From Tubiluchus corallicola (Eukaryota > Priapulida > Priapulimorpha > Priapulimorphida > Tubiluchidae), in assembly GCA_030141605.1 (NCBI GenBank), contig JAQGDQ010000055.1:455001-519000 (forward strand): a stretch of DNA of 64,000 nucleotides. The letters run 5' to 3'. Under the pieces are notes generated by a model. That model saw nothing but the letters and a program-made list of their open reading frames with translations, did no database searches and was not told where the DNA came from. Of the stretch, positions 34,475-48,061 are shown in pieces (positions within the stretch are counted from its first letter, which is position 1; each line of letters starts with the position of its first letter). A program made the translations under genes and the position numbers.

Positions 34475-34949
34475 CTGTTGACAGTGAAAAAAACCCAACA
34501 TGTTAAATGACTTGTCCTTTCATTAAAGACTCTATAACACAATTAGTTAAGTACATTTGTAGTGGGGCAATGGAGAAGCAGCCGGGTTCAATAATGACTA
34601 GAAATAAGGTAATTACAATTAAAGTGTCGAAGAAACATAAATTATGCATACGTGTGTATTGTTCTGATAAAATGGACCAACAGCTGTAGGAGTGTAGGTG
34701 TCTGTGCCATGCTAACGCATATTTAATTAAACTTTATAATTACGAATCGATATTCTACAGCATTGGCTCACGTGCTTCTGTTATTTCATAATCACATCAA
34801 CAATTTGCTTTTAATAAATTGCCGCTCATTCGATTGCCAATCTTGTTAATGGGGTAACATTAGTCTATTTAGTGTGTACATGCATCGTGGCGGATTATCT
34901 ATTAGGCGCATTAGGAACGTACCTATGGACAGTCCTTTGGGGCCCCGTC

Positions 34950-35513
34950 AGTCTGTAGGTCAAATTAGGCATTAACGCAAACCGGCCCTAATGTTAAACT
35001 GTAGGTCAAATTAGGCATTAACGCAAACCGGCCCTAATGTTAAACTGTAGGTCAACACAACCTATTCTTTATAATATTGAGAGGAAACTATTTTTTAAAG
35101 AATGCCTTACGTGAACAAAAACAAGTGCTGTACCTCACAGTTCAGATGTATTAGTTTGTGACGAACTACACACGTTCGACAGCTCATGCGTAAGTGCAGC
35201 GGTAAATTTGAAATTTTGAATTTTCATCTTAAAACTTGCCCAATTTTATTACAACACACTGAATATCTTACAGTAACACTGTACTTCAATTTTCGCTTTG
35301 AACACGTGCGCCACGCTTGTGTAATATTTTTGCTGTCGAAAATTATGTTAGTTTGTGATGTCATCAATTGTTGGGCTCGCTGGTCGCTAATGAAGATTTT
35401 AATCTATTATTTAATTATCAGAAACGCTTTTACAGTATTATCAGTAAAATGCATACTTTTTACCGTATTTGAAAATGGGATAACATATGAAAAATCATCC
35501 TGTCTTCCTTTAA
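34950..35513 (+). repeat. Family-A repeat copy A6 with 50-bp head duplication
   Basis: The block from GTAGGTCAAATTAGGC to GCCCTAATGTTAAACT is present twice in tandem at the left edge. The middle third of the element is deleted. Right edge CATCCTGTCTTCCTTTAA. Longest open stretch of the family (35186-35581). Confidence 0.85.
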
Positions 35514-36807
35514 ATGTAAACTGTAAAAACGAAATAACTCAAAAACCAAGCTTTAAATTGTCAATCAATTACAGCAATTAATTGGGAAAACATTTAGCCT
35601 AATCGTAAAGATATTTATCAAGCAATGGTTTAGACCTACAACTACCTACACTAATACAAAAGAATTAAAATTTAAAATAACACTAGTTGCTTAACATGCT
35701 TGCTAATATTGGTCTTCGAAAACCTCTAAAGTATAGGAAATCAGTTTATAGTTTACTTACAAGTATTAAATGATTAAAAAGAAGGCCTGGGGTAATATCA
35801 CTCTACTGGCTGTGGGCTTAAAGGTCTCTAGGGGTCACTGAAATAACGTGTAATCTGACGTGTCACGATACAAGTACGTATTGTTTGTTTTGTCAAAACA
35901 CAATGCAAAAACCAATTACCAATGTTAGCCAATTTAAGCATTCAGAATTCATCTTTGATTGCTGAAAACTTGACCTCGGAGAGTGTTAAAATGCGGGAAG
36001 CGTCGGTTTCCGGGATTCCACCTCGAACACCGGTAGGGGAGCTTACAGAACCCCTAGGTGTTGTGCTTAGGAGCCCCTGTAACTCTTAATCCGCCACTGT
36101 GTACATACAAAATAATTCGCATCAGAGAATCAAAAATGGCGAATCATCAAGTATCTCTCGTCCCCCCCCCGATATTTTGTGAGCTATTGCAGGAATACAT
36201 TTCAGACAAGTTGAAGGCCTATAGTTTTTACTCGCTCGCGATTATTTTTCTAAAGAAAGCGCGTATTTTGAACCGTTTTGATTCACAAACCGTTTACTTT
36301 AATATGTCAACAAAATTCATTGCTCGTTTATCAACGCTAAGCAAATAGGAAGTCAAGCACTGAAGTTTATTATGATCACCAATCTGATCATCAATCACTT
36401 TATAGAATCTAAATGAATATTTAAACACGCACCACCTGTATACGTTAATGAATTTGCTGACTACATATGGGTGGCGTGAAAGTATACTTGTACTGTAAAT
36501 GCCTTGATAGAAGAAAAACAGTGAAAGTGCTTAAAAATCTGCCTAACCAATGAACTAACCAACCAAGCTACTCACCAATCAACTAACCCACCGATCGACT
36601 TGCTCAACAAAAACCAATCAATCAATAAAAAATCAGCTAGTGAACCACCCTGTTAACCACGCAACCAATGAACCAACCAACCGATCGACTCTTCGAACGA
36701 CAAAGTAAACAACCGACCAACATATCAACAATGCTTCTTTTTTTCTTATTTCTTATTTCTTCTTTCTTTCTTTATTTATTCCTTTTTTCCTTCTTTTCTT
36801 CCCACCC

Positions 36808-36816
36808 TTCATTCCT

Positions 36817-36880
<64 letters not shown>
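36808..36880 (+). repeat. (CTTT)n microsatellite
   Basis: About 18 CTTT units after a CT-rich lead-in. A CCAACCAAT-type imperfect repeat precedes it at 36545-36715. Confidence 0.95.
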
Positions 36881-37737
36881 TTAACCTTGCATTCCGTTAG
36901 CTAATTTTTTTTATTTTTCAGTAATATTTTTTGTCATAAGCAAGTGCATCAACTAAGAAAACTAAATTCTGTTGGTACATTGAAGCCAAACATTTGCACA
37001 TCACATTACAATGCTACCATATTTGGCGATGCATCATTAAGCTGTCACCTAGCAGCACACAGGAGGAAAGCGATAACAGCTGTTACATCAACTGCAATAA
37101 ACATTACCAGCCTGCAAAGTGGTAATCGACGACCACTTTGTAAAATGAAATTCACTGATGACTGCTTTCACAACTCAGACCTAGACCGGAAAATAGGCGG
37201 CGAACACGGAAGTGAACGAAACCATGACAACCAGAAATACTGGTGTAGCAGTCAGATTCTGGTATAGTAGTTCTCAGAAAAAATTTGGTTTCACTGATGA
37301 GCAATGCAGCTTGTTTTGATTGGTTGTTTCGCTGCGTAATAAACTGATTAACCCAGAAGGTTGAGTGAAATTGCAATGGATCTACCCAACAGCCTATTGC
37401 AGCAATATTATTGACTCGTATCTCCCCACGCGGCCCAAACACATCCTACATTATTAACTCACCTTTTATCTATGTTGATGTTCTTACTGTACTGAGAGGA
37501 AATGCCCGCTCACTCATGGGAAGCGATATCACTCCGCAAAGATCACGAAATGTTTGTATAAATACTATTTACCCTCCGTGATGCGATTAATTATTGGGGG
37601 AGTAGTCATCAGTTACGGTTAGCACGATGATGTAGCCATTGTGAATCTAGAACTTCGACAATGTATTTGTTAACGTGAGCGTTTTCTTAAATTAAATTAG
37701 AACACCTAAGCCATACGGTCAACTATAATGACCACAG

Positions 37738-38140
37738 TTTTCCTAGAAGGGGAAGAAAAGGGAATTTTAAATCATGTCCCAAAAAAACTTTCCACGCAAA
37801 GTTATATTACTTAGTAATGCATGAAAATGTTTTAAATATTTATGCGACTAGGAAAGAAAACTCGTTGTAATTTAAAATGGTAAAACGTCACTAACTCACC
37901 TTCCAAGTGTGCACCAGTGATTCACCAAAAAGATATTATTAATCTTACGGACAGAATAAAGTAATTTATACCTTTGACTAGTTAGTGAAAGTATGCACTT
38001 GGTGTTATTAAACTTTCAAATTCAGTGCAATGTTGTTATCCAAACTTTTTTCAAATAACCCGACCTACGGTGTATATATATATATATATATATATATTTA
38101 AATTTATGATTGTGGAAGTTTAAATTTATGAAAGAGTATA
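37738..38140 (+). repeat. Family-B repeat, truncated copy B4 with (TA)n insertion
   Basis: GGGGAAGAAAAGGGAATTTT, ATGTCCCAAAAAAACTTTCC and GTGCACCAGTGATTCACC match B1. A (TA)12-type run at 38073-38098 interrupts it. Confidence 0.75.
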
Positions 38141-39484
38141 TACGGAGTATTAAGTAAACGGGTTTCTTGTCCATTAATGTAAGTAAAAAAATTGAGAACA
38201 CTTGTCAATTTGAGAAAAACTAAGGTGAGTACATGTCATGCCAAACACTGCAGTTAAGATTTTTAATGAACAGCAAAGAAACGACATTCTGAGACACTCA
38301 ACAAGCATGTTGTCAGAAACCTGTCACATCCAGGCAACCGTTAAGTAGAAATGGATTAAGGCAGCTCGTGGATGTATATATACATGCAGTCATTTTGCAA
38401 GTCCTTGAAAAACACCAGATTACCAACTGTACACAAGGCGATGGTTACGAAATTTTTTTCACTGTTAAACAAGTTTTAAGAAATTGCAATTTTATCAATT
38501 TGTTGCGTATTTTAAAGGAAACGCCATGTGAATTACGCCGTTTCTTTCTTATGTAAATCCTCGCAAACTGAACAGGCCGAAACTACAAACATTCACAGAG
38601 ACACACAAACACAACTCATCCGTCAATCTCCGTTTTCAATTAAACTGTCATCGCTCTTGAATCTTCGACTCCACAGCGAACAAAAAAACTTGAGAATGAT
38701 TTATTATCGATTTTATTATGTTGAAACACTTCCGCAATCATAATATCTTCTTCAGATCACACTGTGAGTTATGAGCTGGGAAATTTCTAATGATTTAATC
38801 TATTGCATGCGCAATAATGGGATTTATAAACAGAACTTAATATTTATACACACACACATATATTTAATATCGTATATGTATGTTGGTTAATGGCAAACTT
38901 TATTTGTGTAAAGGTATGAGTTTTTTAACTACTAGTCGACATTGTTTTTTTATTCATTTATTTACGCAGCTAACCGAATGAATGTATTGTATTTACAATA
39001 ATTCGAAATAAATCGATATATATCGATTTTTACATATATTAGGGAGCTTGTTTTCGAGTTATCACCAATGCTATGTTTTTTCGTTTACAATTCACAAGGC
39101 TCTTGTTAAAGTTGGAACTTTTGGACAAGATTTTTTGTACAGCTCAGTGCTCAGCAAGCCGGACAGAAGACGTCCAAAGAAAGTCATGGAGATAGGCTTT
39201 TCGTGGCGGTTTCGAAATTGAACTAATAGCAAGATATGGGGTTGTTCAACTCCATAATTAAGTAATGCAAACACGCATGTATTTTCTTACGTAGGGAATG
39301 TAAATATGTGCTGCTTTCTTCGTCATCAAAAAGTGAGACTGCAAAATATCTAAATTAAGTATTTTTGGTAGTAAAGTAAAAAAGTACAATATATGCTACA
39401 ATAAGATATGTTATGTGTGGCATCACCGGCATGTGAAGTCCGACTGTAACGTTTTATCTGATAAGCAAAAAATTGCTTGATGCC

Positions 39485-40996
39485 TTAAGGCACAAGAAAA
39501 CCCTCCACTTTCAAAAAGCTTAAAAATTCGTCTTGAAATTTTTTACCACTTAAATACTGCCTTTTTGCATACAGAACTTGCGTCGACAGTAACGCTGTAA
39601 CGTTGTATAAAACACGTAATTTAAATTCCCGCGATGACTGTTAGACGCAGCCATTTTGACAATAAGTCATAAGAAACAAGCTTAGATAACACTGAGTAAA
39701 GTTTGAAAAATAATCAGAGCATTCATAGCGCCCATGTTACTAACTAACTAAAGATTTTAAATTACTGTATCATGTCAATAAGACTAAAAATACGTTTTTG
39801 GTTAGTGAGTGGCGCACCCTGGAGGGTGACTCAGCGACATTTTACCAATTGGCACAAACATTTTAAATTATTATTTCTAGTTACATAAGTCTTTCCAGCA
39901 GCTAAGCAAATTGCTAAGTAATATGGATTTGCAAGGAAAGTTTTTTTGGACATTTAACATTACCTTTTCTTCCCCTGATTTACGTTTGCGTGGATGGCAT
40001 CATGTAATGGCGCGGTCGGAACAGTATTGAGGGAGATTTAAAACGAAAACAAACAAGAATTCCTTTCAACGCGAGCACGATATACGCATACGCGTACGAG
40101 TAACATTGAGTGAAGTTTGAAAAAATAATCACAGCATTCCTAGCGCCCATGTTACTAACTAACTAAAGATTTTAAATTACTGTATCATGTCAATAAGACT
40201 AAAAATACGTTTTTGGTTAGTGAGTGGCGCACCCTGGAGGGTGACTCAGCGACATTTTACCAATTGGCACAAACATTTTAAATTATTATTTCTAGTTACA
40301 TAAGTCTTTCCAGCAGCTAAGCAAATTGCTAAGTAATATGGATTTGCAAGGAAAGTTTTTTTTGGACATTTAACATTACCTTTTCTTCCCCTGATTTACG
40401 TTTGCGTGGATGGCATCATGTAATGGCGCGGTCGGAACAGTATTGAGGGAGATTTAAAACGAAAACAAACAAGAATTCCTTTCAACGCGAGCACGATATA
40501 CGCATACGCGTACGAGTAACATTGAGTGAAGTTTGAAAAAATAATCACAGCATTCCTAGCGCCCATGTTACTAACTAACTAAAGATTTTAAATTACTGTA
40601 TCATGTCAATAAGACTAAAAATACGTTTTTGGTTAGTGAGTGGCGCACCCTGGAGGGTGACTCAGCGACATCAATTGGCACGAACATTTTAAATTATTAT
40701 TTCTAGTTACGTAAGTCTTTCAAGCAGGTAAGGGAAATGCTAAGTAACAAAACTTTGCATAGAAAGTTTTTTTTAATGTAGTTTAACATTTCCGTTTCTG
40801 CCCCTGATTTACGTTGTCGCATTCTGACGTCGTGTAATGGCGCGGTCGGGACAGTATTGCGGGAGATTTAAAATGAAGACAAACAAAAAATCCTTTCAAC
40901 GCGAGTACGATATACCCATAAAATTGTATAAAGTAATATAATTTTTAAGGCCATTTTTCTGAAACCTACTTCAGGAACCCTTTTCTTGTCCTTTAA
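39485..40996 (-). repeat. Family-B repeat, expanded copy B5 with three internal ~415-bp units
   Basis: Edges TTAAGGCACAAGAAAACC and TTTTCTTGTCCTTTAA mark one family-B element, but it is 1.5 kb instead of 0.68. The block containing AAAAATACGTTTTTGGTTAG occurs at about 39785, 40200 and 40615, so the period is 415-416. Units one and two are almost identical; the third has drifted. Confidence 0.92.
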
Positions 40997-41214
40997 GCTT
41001 TCCTTGCGTTTGCTATATAAACTTGGCATTGTATATAAACTTTAAATATTTTAAGTGGATTAACATACATTACTGATCGGAGTATTTCCACTATATGCAA
41101 CAAATACATTTTAGGTGAGACAGATATATGCAACTGATTAGTTCAAGAGTATAATTACGTAGATAGTTAGTTCAAAAATACGAGATAAAACATTAGTTAA
41201 TACATGTACTTAAC

Positions 41215-41345
41215 ATTGAAATTTACACATCAACTCGCAGCAAATGTCGGAGAGTTTACAGTAAAAGTAGTTCACACTTGTGAATTTGCTATCAGAGAGA
41301 AAACTCGCGACAGAAAACTCGCAAGTCTGAACGCGCCGTCCGTAA
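41215..41345 (+). repeat. Degenerate small inverted-repeat element (family D)
   Basis: AAACTCGCAAGTCTGAACGC and GCCG at the right edge, and CACACTTGTGAATTTGCTA inside, resemble the complete copy at 44427-44595. Confidence 0.5.
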
Positions 41346-41927
41346 GAGTATGTAAGAGCTCTAATAGTCAAGTCTCTACGTATGTAAGAGCATTAGCTAC
41401 AGGTGCGTATCATAATCATTGGTGAAATTAGCTCTCTTATGTGTAGCTAAGCTTCTCGATTTCCGATAATTAGCCGCTCGGATTGGCAGATTTAAGACTA
41501 AGTGCAAATGCAAAGCACAAATCTGCTGAAGTAATCATTATAATCTTGTCCTATAGCAACTGTGGATTCTTATTCGTTTGCAGTTAAGAGTGGTGTCAAG
41601 GACTCGGACAGAGAGGACAATCGCTAAGAGGGCCATCTTTTCATTACGCAGTGCACTAATTGCTCGCGTGAGGAACACACAGTCGCTATGTCAACGGAAG
41701 AGGAGTGCAGCAGCGTCCTGCCAGCATGCCAATGAGATGCTGTGTTGCTTGACATTATCGCTGTCATCTGCCACGTTTCTGCATCACTATCAGCGCGCCT
41801 TATATTGCCTTTTTGACCGTAAATGCCACAAAGAATAAAGTTGATTGATGAGTTTGTACAAAAGCTCGCAAAGCTCTAAGGAAAGGCTAAGTAATGGCAG
41901 CCAATTGAAAACAAACGGGACATTCTC

Positions 41928-42050
41928 ATGTCCGTGTTGGTATATGTACTCTTCATAATCTTGGGCTTCATATTAGGATACAACAGGAGAGAAACTTTAC
42001 GCAGGGCTGTTATCTCACAACAGCAGGCTTCACAACAAGATCCACTATTT
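41928..42050 (+). CDS. Unidentified candidate first exon with N-terminal membrane anchor
   Basis: ATG at 41928 opens MSVLVYVLFIILGFILGYN, a hydrophobic segment, then RRETLRRAVISQQQASQQD and PLF before a consensus donor gtaagc. It looks like a signal-anchor exon, but no downstream exon was found and there is no family match. It could be chance. Confidence 0.2.
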
Positions 42051-43121
42051 GTAAGCCACCCCATGCAAACAGCCAAAAAACTGCTGACATTAAAACTGCC
42101 AGTCGTGAGTCGTCACTGTCATTCAAGCTCGAAAATTGTCGAAAATCGTATATACTGTGGGGATGCGTCAAAAAGAGATCAGATCCATCGGTCCTGTGTG
42201 AAAATGAATAAAACCAAATTTCTGTGATGATTTTCATCAGGAGTAAAGGAACCTCTTCATTTTCTATTAGACATGTCGAGACTGAGCAACCATAAAAGTT
42301 TTCATATGTCACTACCATTCTGAACTAACGTCTACAACTGCAAGTCTCAGTACCTTTGCAAGTTGCATTTGTTTAAATCAGCAAATGCCATACTATTTGG
42401 TTTCGGCGTAGTGTAGTATTGCTGGTCAATATACAGTAGTTATAAGGGGTAAACTGACTCTAAACAAGTCCAAATTCCAAAATCATTTTTGCTAACAACA
42501 TCAAAATCTTGCCATATTACATGTTCGCAAACAAGCATAATGAAATTGCTAAAGGCAAGCTCTGGAACAACCATTCTTAGCTCATTAAAGGGGTCAGAAA
42601 AGACCGACAATTGCAATTGTTGAAAAACCCAACAATTGCAATGTTTTCAGATTATGGGCCTTATGGTCCTTATGATTACGGGCCTGATAATAGAATATGA
42701 TCTATTGTCATTGTTTTGACGTGAATTTGACCTCAGCCAAATGCACATTACCAATGCAAAGCGGGTATACGATTTTTTGTGTGCTCTTACAAGAAGTTTG
42801 TCAATCTTTCGCCATTCCGAATTGCCCCACAAAGTTTAGTCATTTTGAAGAAAGCCCGCACCTAGTTCAACTGCACAATTAAACTTTGTGAGTTTAGTTT
42901 TTAGCCATTGAGCTGCAAACGTGGATAAACGTGCACCTATACCACAGATGAGACTAATTAGTGATAATCCCATAGTTCCTCTTTCCAGGAAAAATGGATG
43001 AAACGCCGTCACGAATAAACCATTCAGAGCACAAAAAACGGAAAAATTCGGTTGCTGCAATTTACAAAATAATTTTTGCCTGCAGTATTCAATTTAAAAC
43101 GTAGGTGTATGTATTGCAACG

Positions 43122-43240
43122 ATGCTGGGTCCTCGTCGCCATGAGGATCTGATTCGTTGCTCCCATGATCGGTTTGTTCCTTCACGTTTCGGATACCAAG
43201 TGGTCCGGGTTCAAAGCCAGGATGATAAAAAAATTTATAA
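43122..43240 (+). other. SINE-like sequence with a B-box
   Basis: GGTCCGGGTTCAAAGCC at about 43202-43218 resembles a Pol III B box. The opposite-strand frame reads GFEPGP, an artefact often produced by tRNA-derived repeats. Confidence 0.3.
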
Positions 43241-43408
43241 AGACAAACGCAGATATGTAGAAATGACTCGCACATGTCGGTTGTGTGTACGGAACAGGTG
43301 CTGCAGTTGGAAAAACACCTGTCTGACGTTTCTGTTTACCTCTGAATCGACGAGGCCATTCCATATCAGCAGTTTTATACCTAGTATGCAACGCTGATAT
43401 GCAATGGC

Positions 43409-43434
43409 ATCGTGATGGTTCGAACCATCACGAT
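43409..43434. repeat. Perfect 26-bp palindrome
   Basis: Centred on GGTTCGAACC, arms ATCGTGATGGTTC and its exact complement. No spacer. Confidence 0.9.
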
Positions 43435-43566
43435 TTGGGGATGGAAGGGGGGGGTGATAAATGGCACTTCGACTTTGCAACAGTATCCTAAATGTTGTTA
43501 TTGCGGCTGCTGAAATATAGTTAGTCAAGTGGGTTAACTAAAAAAAGTAAGTCTATGTGTAAGAAG

Positions 43567-43568
43567 TC

Positions 43569-43611
<43 letters not shown>

Positions 43612-43660
43612 CCTGTTGCTCTTGCTGTTGTTGTTGCTGCTGTCATCAATGACGTCGTTT
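43567..43660 (+). repeat. (TTG)n microsatellite
   Basis: About 15 perfect TTG triplets followed by interrupted GTT/GCT triplets. Confidence 0.95.
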
Positions 43661-44249
43661 CTGATGTTAATTTTGTTATGGTTACTGCTGTTACAGTTGT
43701 TGTCGGGGTTGCTGCAACGTTAGTGAATCAGATTCTATGTAGACGTACCTTTATCATTTTGAAGTACGTCTGCGGTGTGTCCCGTGTCCACACTGTGGTG
43801 TGACGTTTATTGTACTGCCGCTTCCAACCTGTGTCCTCATCAGCGTATTGCTTGAACAACAGGAAGTCATCATCAGCAGCGACCCGTACCTCCCCTACCT
43901 GCATGCTTGTGCACAGGAACTGCTAGCACAGGTGGAAAAACTGTGAGTAACTGTATGTCATGATAGTTATGATTATTTTACAAAGCACCGGCCTTTAGAT
44001 GATCACGTTTTGATAAAAGAAGCTCCATCATGCCGATTTAAGCTGTCATATTGCTTCAGAAATGCCTTTCCGTTGGTCGCAAAATCTCTAAATTTAAGAA
44101 GAAAACAATTATTTGCCTCAACTAATTCTATCTGGGTAAAGGGAATCACTCAAAAACAAAAAAGTAATACAGGAAATCAAGCAAGTTTTTATTTAAATTC
44201 ACAAAAACTGAAAATTAGATAAGCCTAGCGCTAAAATCAGAGATGATGT

Positions 44250-44405
44250 AATCAAGCTGTTTGTCTGTACATCTGTCCGTCCGCACATTAAAATGAAAAC
44301 AGATAATGCAACAATGATTGGGCAAAACCTGAAGACCCACTGCCTCAAATGGTCAAAGATCAAGGTCACAAGGTCACATAATGTCAAAACAAATTTTGAC
44401 CATTG
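44250..44405 (+). repeat. Dispersed repeat family C, third copy
   Basis: TGTCTGTACATCTGTCCG, then GGTCAAAGATCAAGGTCACA, then CAAAACAAATTTTGACC. Same block order as 6935-7125. Confidence 0.55.
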
Positions 44406-44426
44406 TCATTTCATATATCCTCTAAT

Positions 44427-44595
44427 GGTGCGTTTAGTCTAGAGAGTTCTCTAAAAAGTTTTTGTGCAATTCTCTCTGAGAGTAAACTTGCAAGTGTGAA
44501 TGGTTTTGCAAGTGATTGCTAACTCAGCGAGATTTTCTGAGAGTTGAAACTTGTACAAGAACTTGCGAGAGAAAACTCTCTAGTCTGAGCGCACC
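44427..44595. repeat. MITE-like element, 169 bp (family D)
   Basis: Left end GGTGCGTTTAGTCTAGAGAG. The right end reverse-complemented is GGTGCGCTCAGACTAGAGAG, about 18 of 20 matching. No coding capacity. It directly follows a family-C copy. Confidence 0.85.
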
Positions 44596-46655
44596 GTAAG
44601 ATTTGCAGTGGAAAACATAAACTAAACATTTTCTTTAGCTCAATAACTGTTTGTGGTGTGCAGAGAAAATTTGTCTATGTGTTGTTATTAGGCAACTAGA
44701 GAAACTGACAATGACAAAACTGACTGTTTTAGAATTAAGTGGCTAAATTTACACCACAAACAGTAAACAGTAAACATTAAGCAATGAGCATATTTCACAA
44801 CACGCCACAAGCAGTTGCCGGTTTGCACCCTTTATATTCGATAACAATGTATTCTGAATGAACAATTCTGAGGCTCTTTGCTTTTGAGGTTAACAGTTAA
44901 TACTTTACTTGATCTGACATTTAATGTAAATACAATGAATAAGATCATAGGTTAAATTTGTGGTATCACGATACATATACATCCATGTCACATACATATG
45001 CGTGGGTAAGTCGTTTAGTCATGTCTACTGTGTGACTGTATACTTCTAGCCGCAATAAAATCAGAACAGAAGAAGCTACATTAATATGTATAATCACCAA
45101 CAGTGATGAGCCTGAGCATGATGTACGAATGCATTAATGTTGGATTCCACCAAAGCTCACAAGTTTAAAACAATCGAAAGTAAATTTCTACCCATAGTGA
45201 CGTCATTGACGGACGCGGGTGTGCATCACTATTGGGTATCATCTAATTCTAGTTCTTACTATAATGTCTAACCGAATTTTTCAACATTCCTAACTGTCAA
45301 CTAATTTACGCTAAAGAACATATTAAATACTAAATGACTTTAAATGTGGTACTGCCATTAAGTACTAGGACTACAATGTGATTAGAGTTAACCAGGTAAG
45401 ATAACTCATTTACTTATGGATTACATAGCCGTAGCGTTACTACTGAACACCGCAGCTAGAGTGTTCAGTGAAGCGGCTAGTTACATAATTTTGTATGAAT
45501 GAAAAAGAACATTTTTCTAATCAACATTTTAAAAATTTTATGTTAAGAACTATATCTACTAAGCCTCAGCGAAAAGTTAAAGTTCTCAAACGAGACTTCC
45601 CAAAGAGGGTTAGAATATTCAGAGTAACTCTCTCTGAAGAGGCTCGTTTAAAAGTTGTAATTCCGTAATACTAGTTCACTGGTGATGCCTACTCTGGTCA
45701 TAACATTGACATAACAACGACATTAAATTATATGTTTAGAACGTGTACAGTGCTAAACGCGAGTAAACGAACACAATAGCAGAACAATCTATCAATAGTA
45801 AAGAGCTTGTTATAATGGCATATCTCTATCCATGAACACCCAGAAAAACATGAAATTATTAAAGTCAATGAACGTATGTAATAAAATAAGTTACCTGTAC
45901 TTCCGGACCGAAGACTTCCTAATGGAAACGTGGAAATGCTTTGCGAAGAACGTGCTAAACGCGTGATCACAGCACGCAACCCACGCACGCACGTGTGTCA
46001 AACCCGCATGATGTTATCCATACACAAAACAAATTCTCATTCAGAAGCCAGCGTGTCACGCCGCGCCGCGAACAAACAGTTAAATAATACAACTCGTGTA
46101 TGTCTGGTCCTGACCATACAACACACACACGTCATAAGCATTGAGTTTCTGGGGAAGCAACGTCACGACCAGTACCAACTAATCGATAGTAACAAAGATG
46201 CCTGCATGTAAAGCAGCGGCTTACATATAATTGCCTCACGATTCCCAGTGATTAAATGCTTGGAGACATGTGCACAGGTAGTTTTATTACTCCTCATAAA
46301 GGCTGCGTGGGTAAATATTAGACAAACTAAATTAATACTGTACAGCGACAGTTAAAAGGTCGGCTTGCATGTAAAACTACAGAATTGCTTTACAGCCACA
46401 AAAGGTAGTTGCTATTACAGTATGCTGCTAGCGTAAATGATGAAAAGAACAAACATTAGAAACAACAACCACTATGACGTCATTCTGATGATGACATTGG
46501 TGACTACAAAAAGATAGTGACGGAAGTACCTAAGAAAGAAGACTAAATTTATGCCGAATCTTCTTCACTTTCTCCTTCTGTTTTCGTCTTCCTTTTTGTC
46601 TTTGTTCTCTCTTTCGCTGCCTTTCCTTTTCGCTTTCTAATACTTTCTCTCTGTG

Positions 46656-46752
<97 letters not shown>

Positions 46753-46765
46753 CTCTCTCTCTCTG
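46656..46765 (+). repeat. TCTG/CT microsatellite with an alternating CG core
   Basis: (TCTG)n, then (CT)n, then about 9 CG dinucleotides at 46737-46753, then CT again. The CG run is a Z-DNA-prone sequence. Confidence 0.95.
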
Positions 46766-47030
46766 TCACGCCACATTTTACACACATGTTTTCTTTATAT
46801 TATGTTTTTTATTATCATTATTATTTATTGTAATTGTAGTAGTGCTATATTAATATAAATTACGCTTGAAGTAAACCGTAAATCATATTTTTCTAATTAT
46901 GGTTCTCTGTGCATACTAATATGCGACTAATCTAACATTAAAAAATAAAACACGAAGAAGCAAAATGCGCATGCCTAGTTGAACATTGCATAGTTGATGT
47001 CACTGCCGCTGCTACTGTAGCTCTTACGTA

Positions 47031-47112
47031 TGATGATGACGATAACGATGATGACGTTAGCGATGATGACGATCATGATAATGATGATGATGATGGTGGT
47101 GGTGGTGGTGAT

Positions 47113-47144
<32 letters not shown>

Positions 47145-47153
47145 TGGTGGTGG
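47031..47153 (+). repeat. GAT/GGT/GGC triplet repeat
   Basis: TGATGA units drift to GGTGGT, then a pure GGC run of about eight, then GGT. GC-rich island in AT-rich DNA. Confidence 0.95.
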
Positions 47154-48061
47154 TGAGACAAATTGTGAAATTAAAACTTACTGCATGATTTTGTACGATG
47201 AATTTCTTTGTCAGCTTAACTTTAGGACAAAATTTAGAAACAACTTAGCCATCACATAATATTAAGGGTCTGTAAGTAATTAGAGAAGTTTGATAGAACC
47301 CGCTCTGCATTTTTCATGAATTTTTAAAGCGCTCTCTGAAATATCACCTGATATTTATTGGATACACAGAGCGTGTGACGTTATAAGTAATGCTGTTGAG
47401 TGACGCATTTACGTCTTTGCATCGTGGCTGACGCAAGTTAAGACTCAACTCTTAATAGCGTAAATAACCTCTCACACTCATAATAGTGGCTGAGATAATA
47501 TTATAAATTTTCAACTTTTACCGTCAGTATAGCATTCAGCCTATATAGGATATTTACATAATTAGTTGAATAAGTTCTTAATGAGCAACTGAAACAACTA
47601 ACTAGTTAATTAACATTTAACAATTAAATAATTCCAATGTACGTAAATTAGAAAGACTCGACATTTCAGTTAATCGAATCACTACGTATTATATTCATGA
47701 GAAATGATGATGATGATGATTAGTCTTTTATTCTAAAGTATATATTTACATAAATGGGTCTCTAGTTGCAGACAAGTTTAACTTAATTATAAGTGCACAT
47801 ATGCACGTTGATACATTAATGATACAATGTATATGTATCATATGTATGTATAGCTAATACGATGTTACTAAAATTGTCAAAAATTATAACCAGAAAAATA
47901 CATTTGCCGTTATTAAGATTATTGTGCAATATGCCAGATCACTAATTAACTTTTAGCTGATATTTGTCATAGTGATTATAGAAAATATTTGCATCTATGC
48001 GAGCAAATCTATGCCTAGCTTTTATGTGAGCTATATCTTTTATAAATCATCCTGTTTTCCT

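Noticed and set aside
37440-37560. Possible N-terminal STARD10-like exon reading QYSKNINIDK next to a gtgagt donor
   Set aside because: A stop lies a few codons upstream and no acceptor or START match fits.
42010-42318. 102-codon minus-strand frame with a hydrophobic stretch
   Set aside because: No splice sites or family match; overlaps another equally weak frame on the plus strand.
43024-43280. Minus-strand frame containing HPGFEPGPLG
   Set aside because: The GFEPGP wording is the usual by-product of a Pol III B box in a tRNA-derived repeat.
45894-46000. Minus-strand Arg/Ser-rich stretch before a gtaact donor, possible first exon
   Set aside because: No ATG in the open frame and no START similarity; a noncoding first exon remains possible but unsupported.
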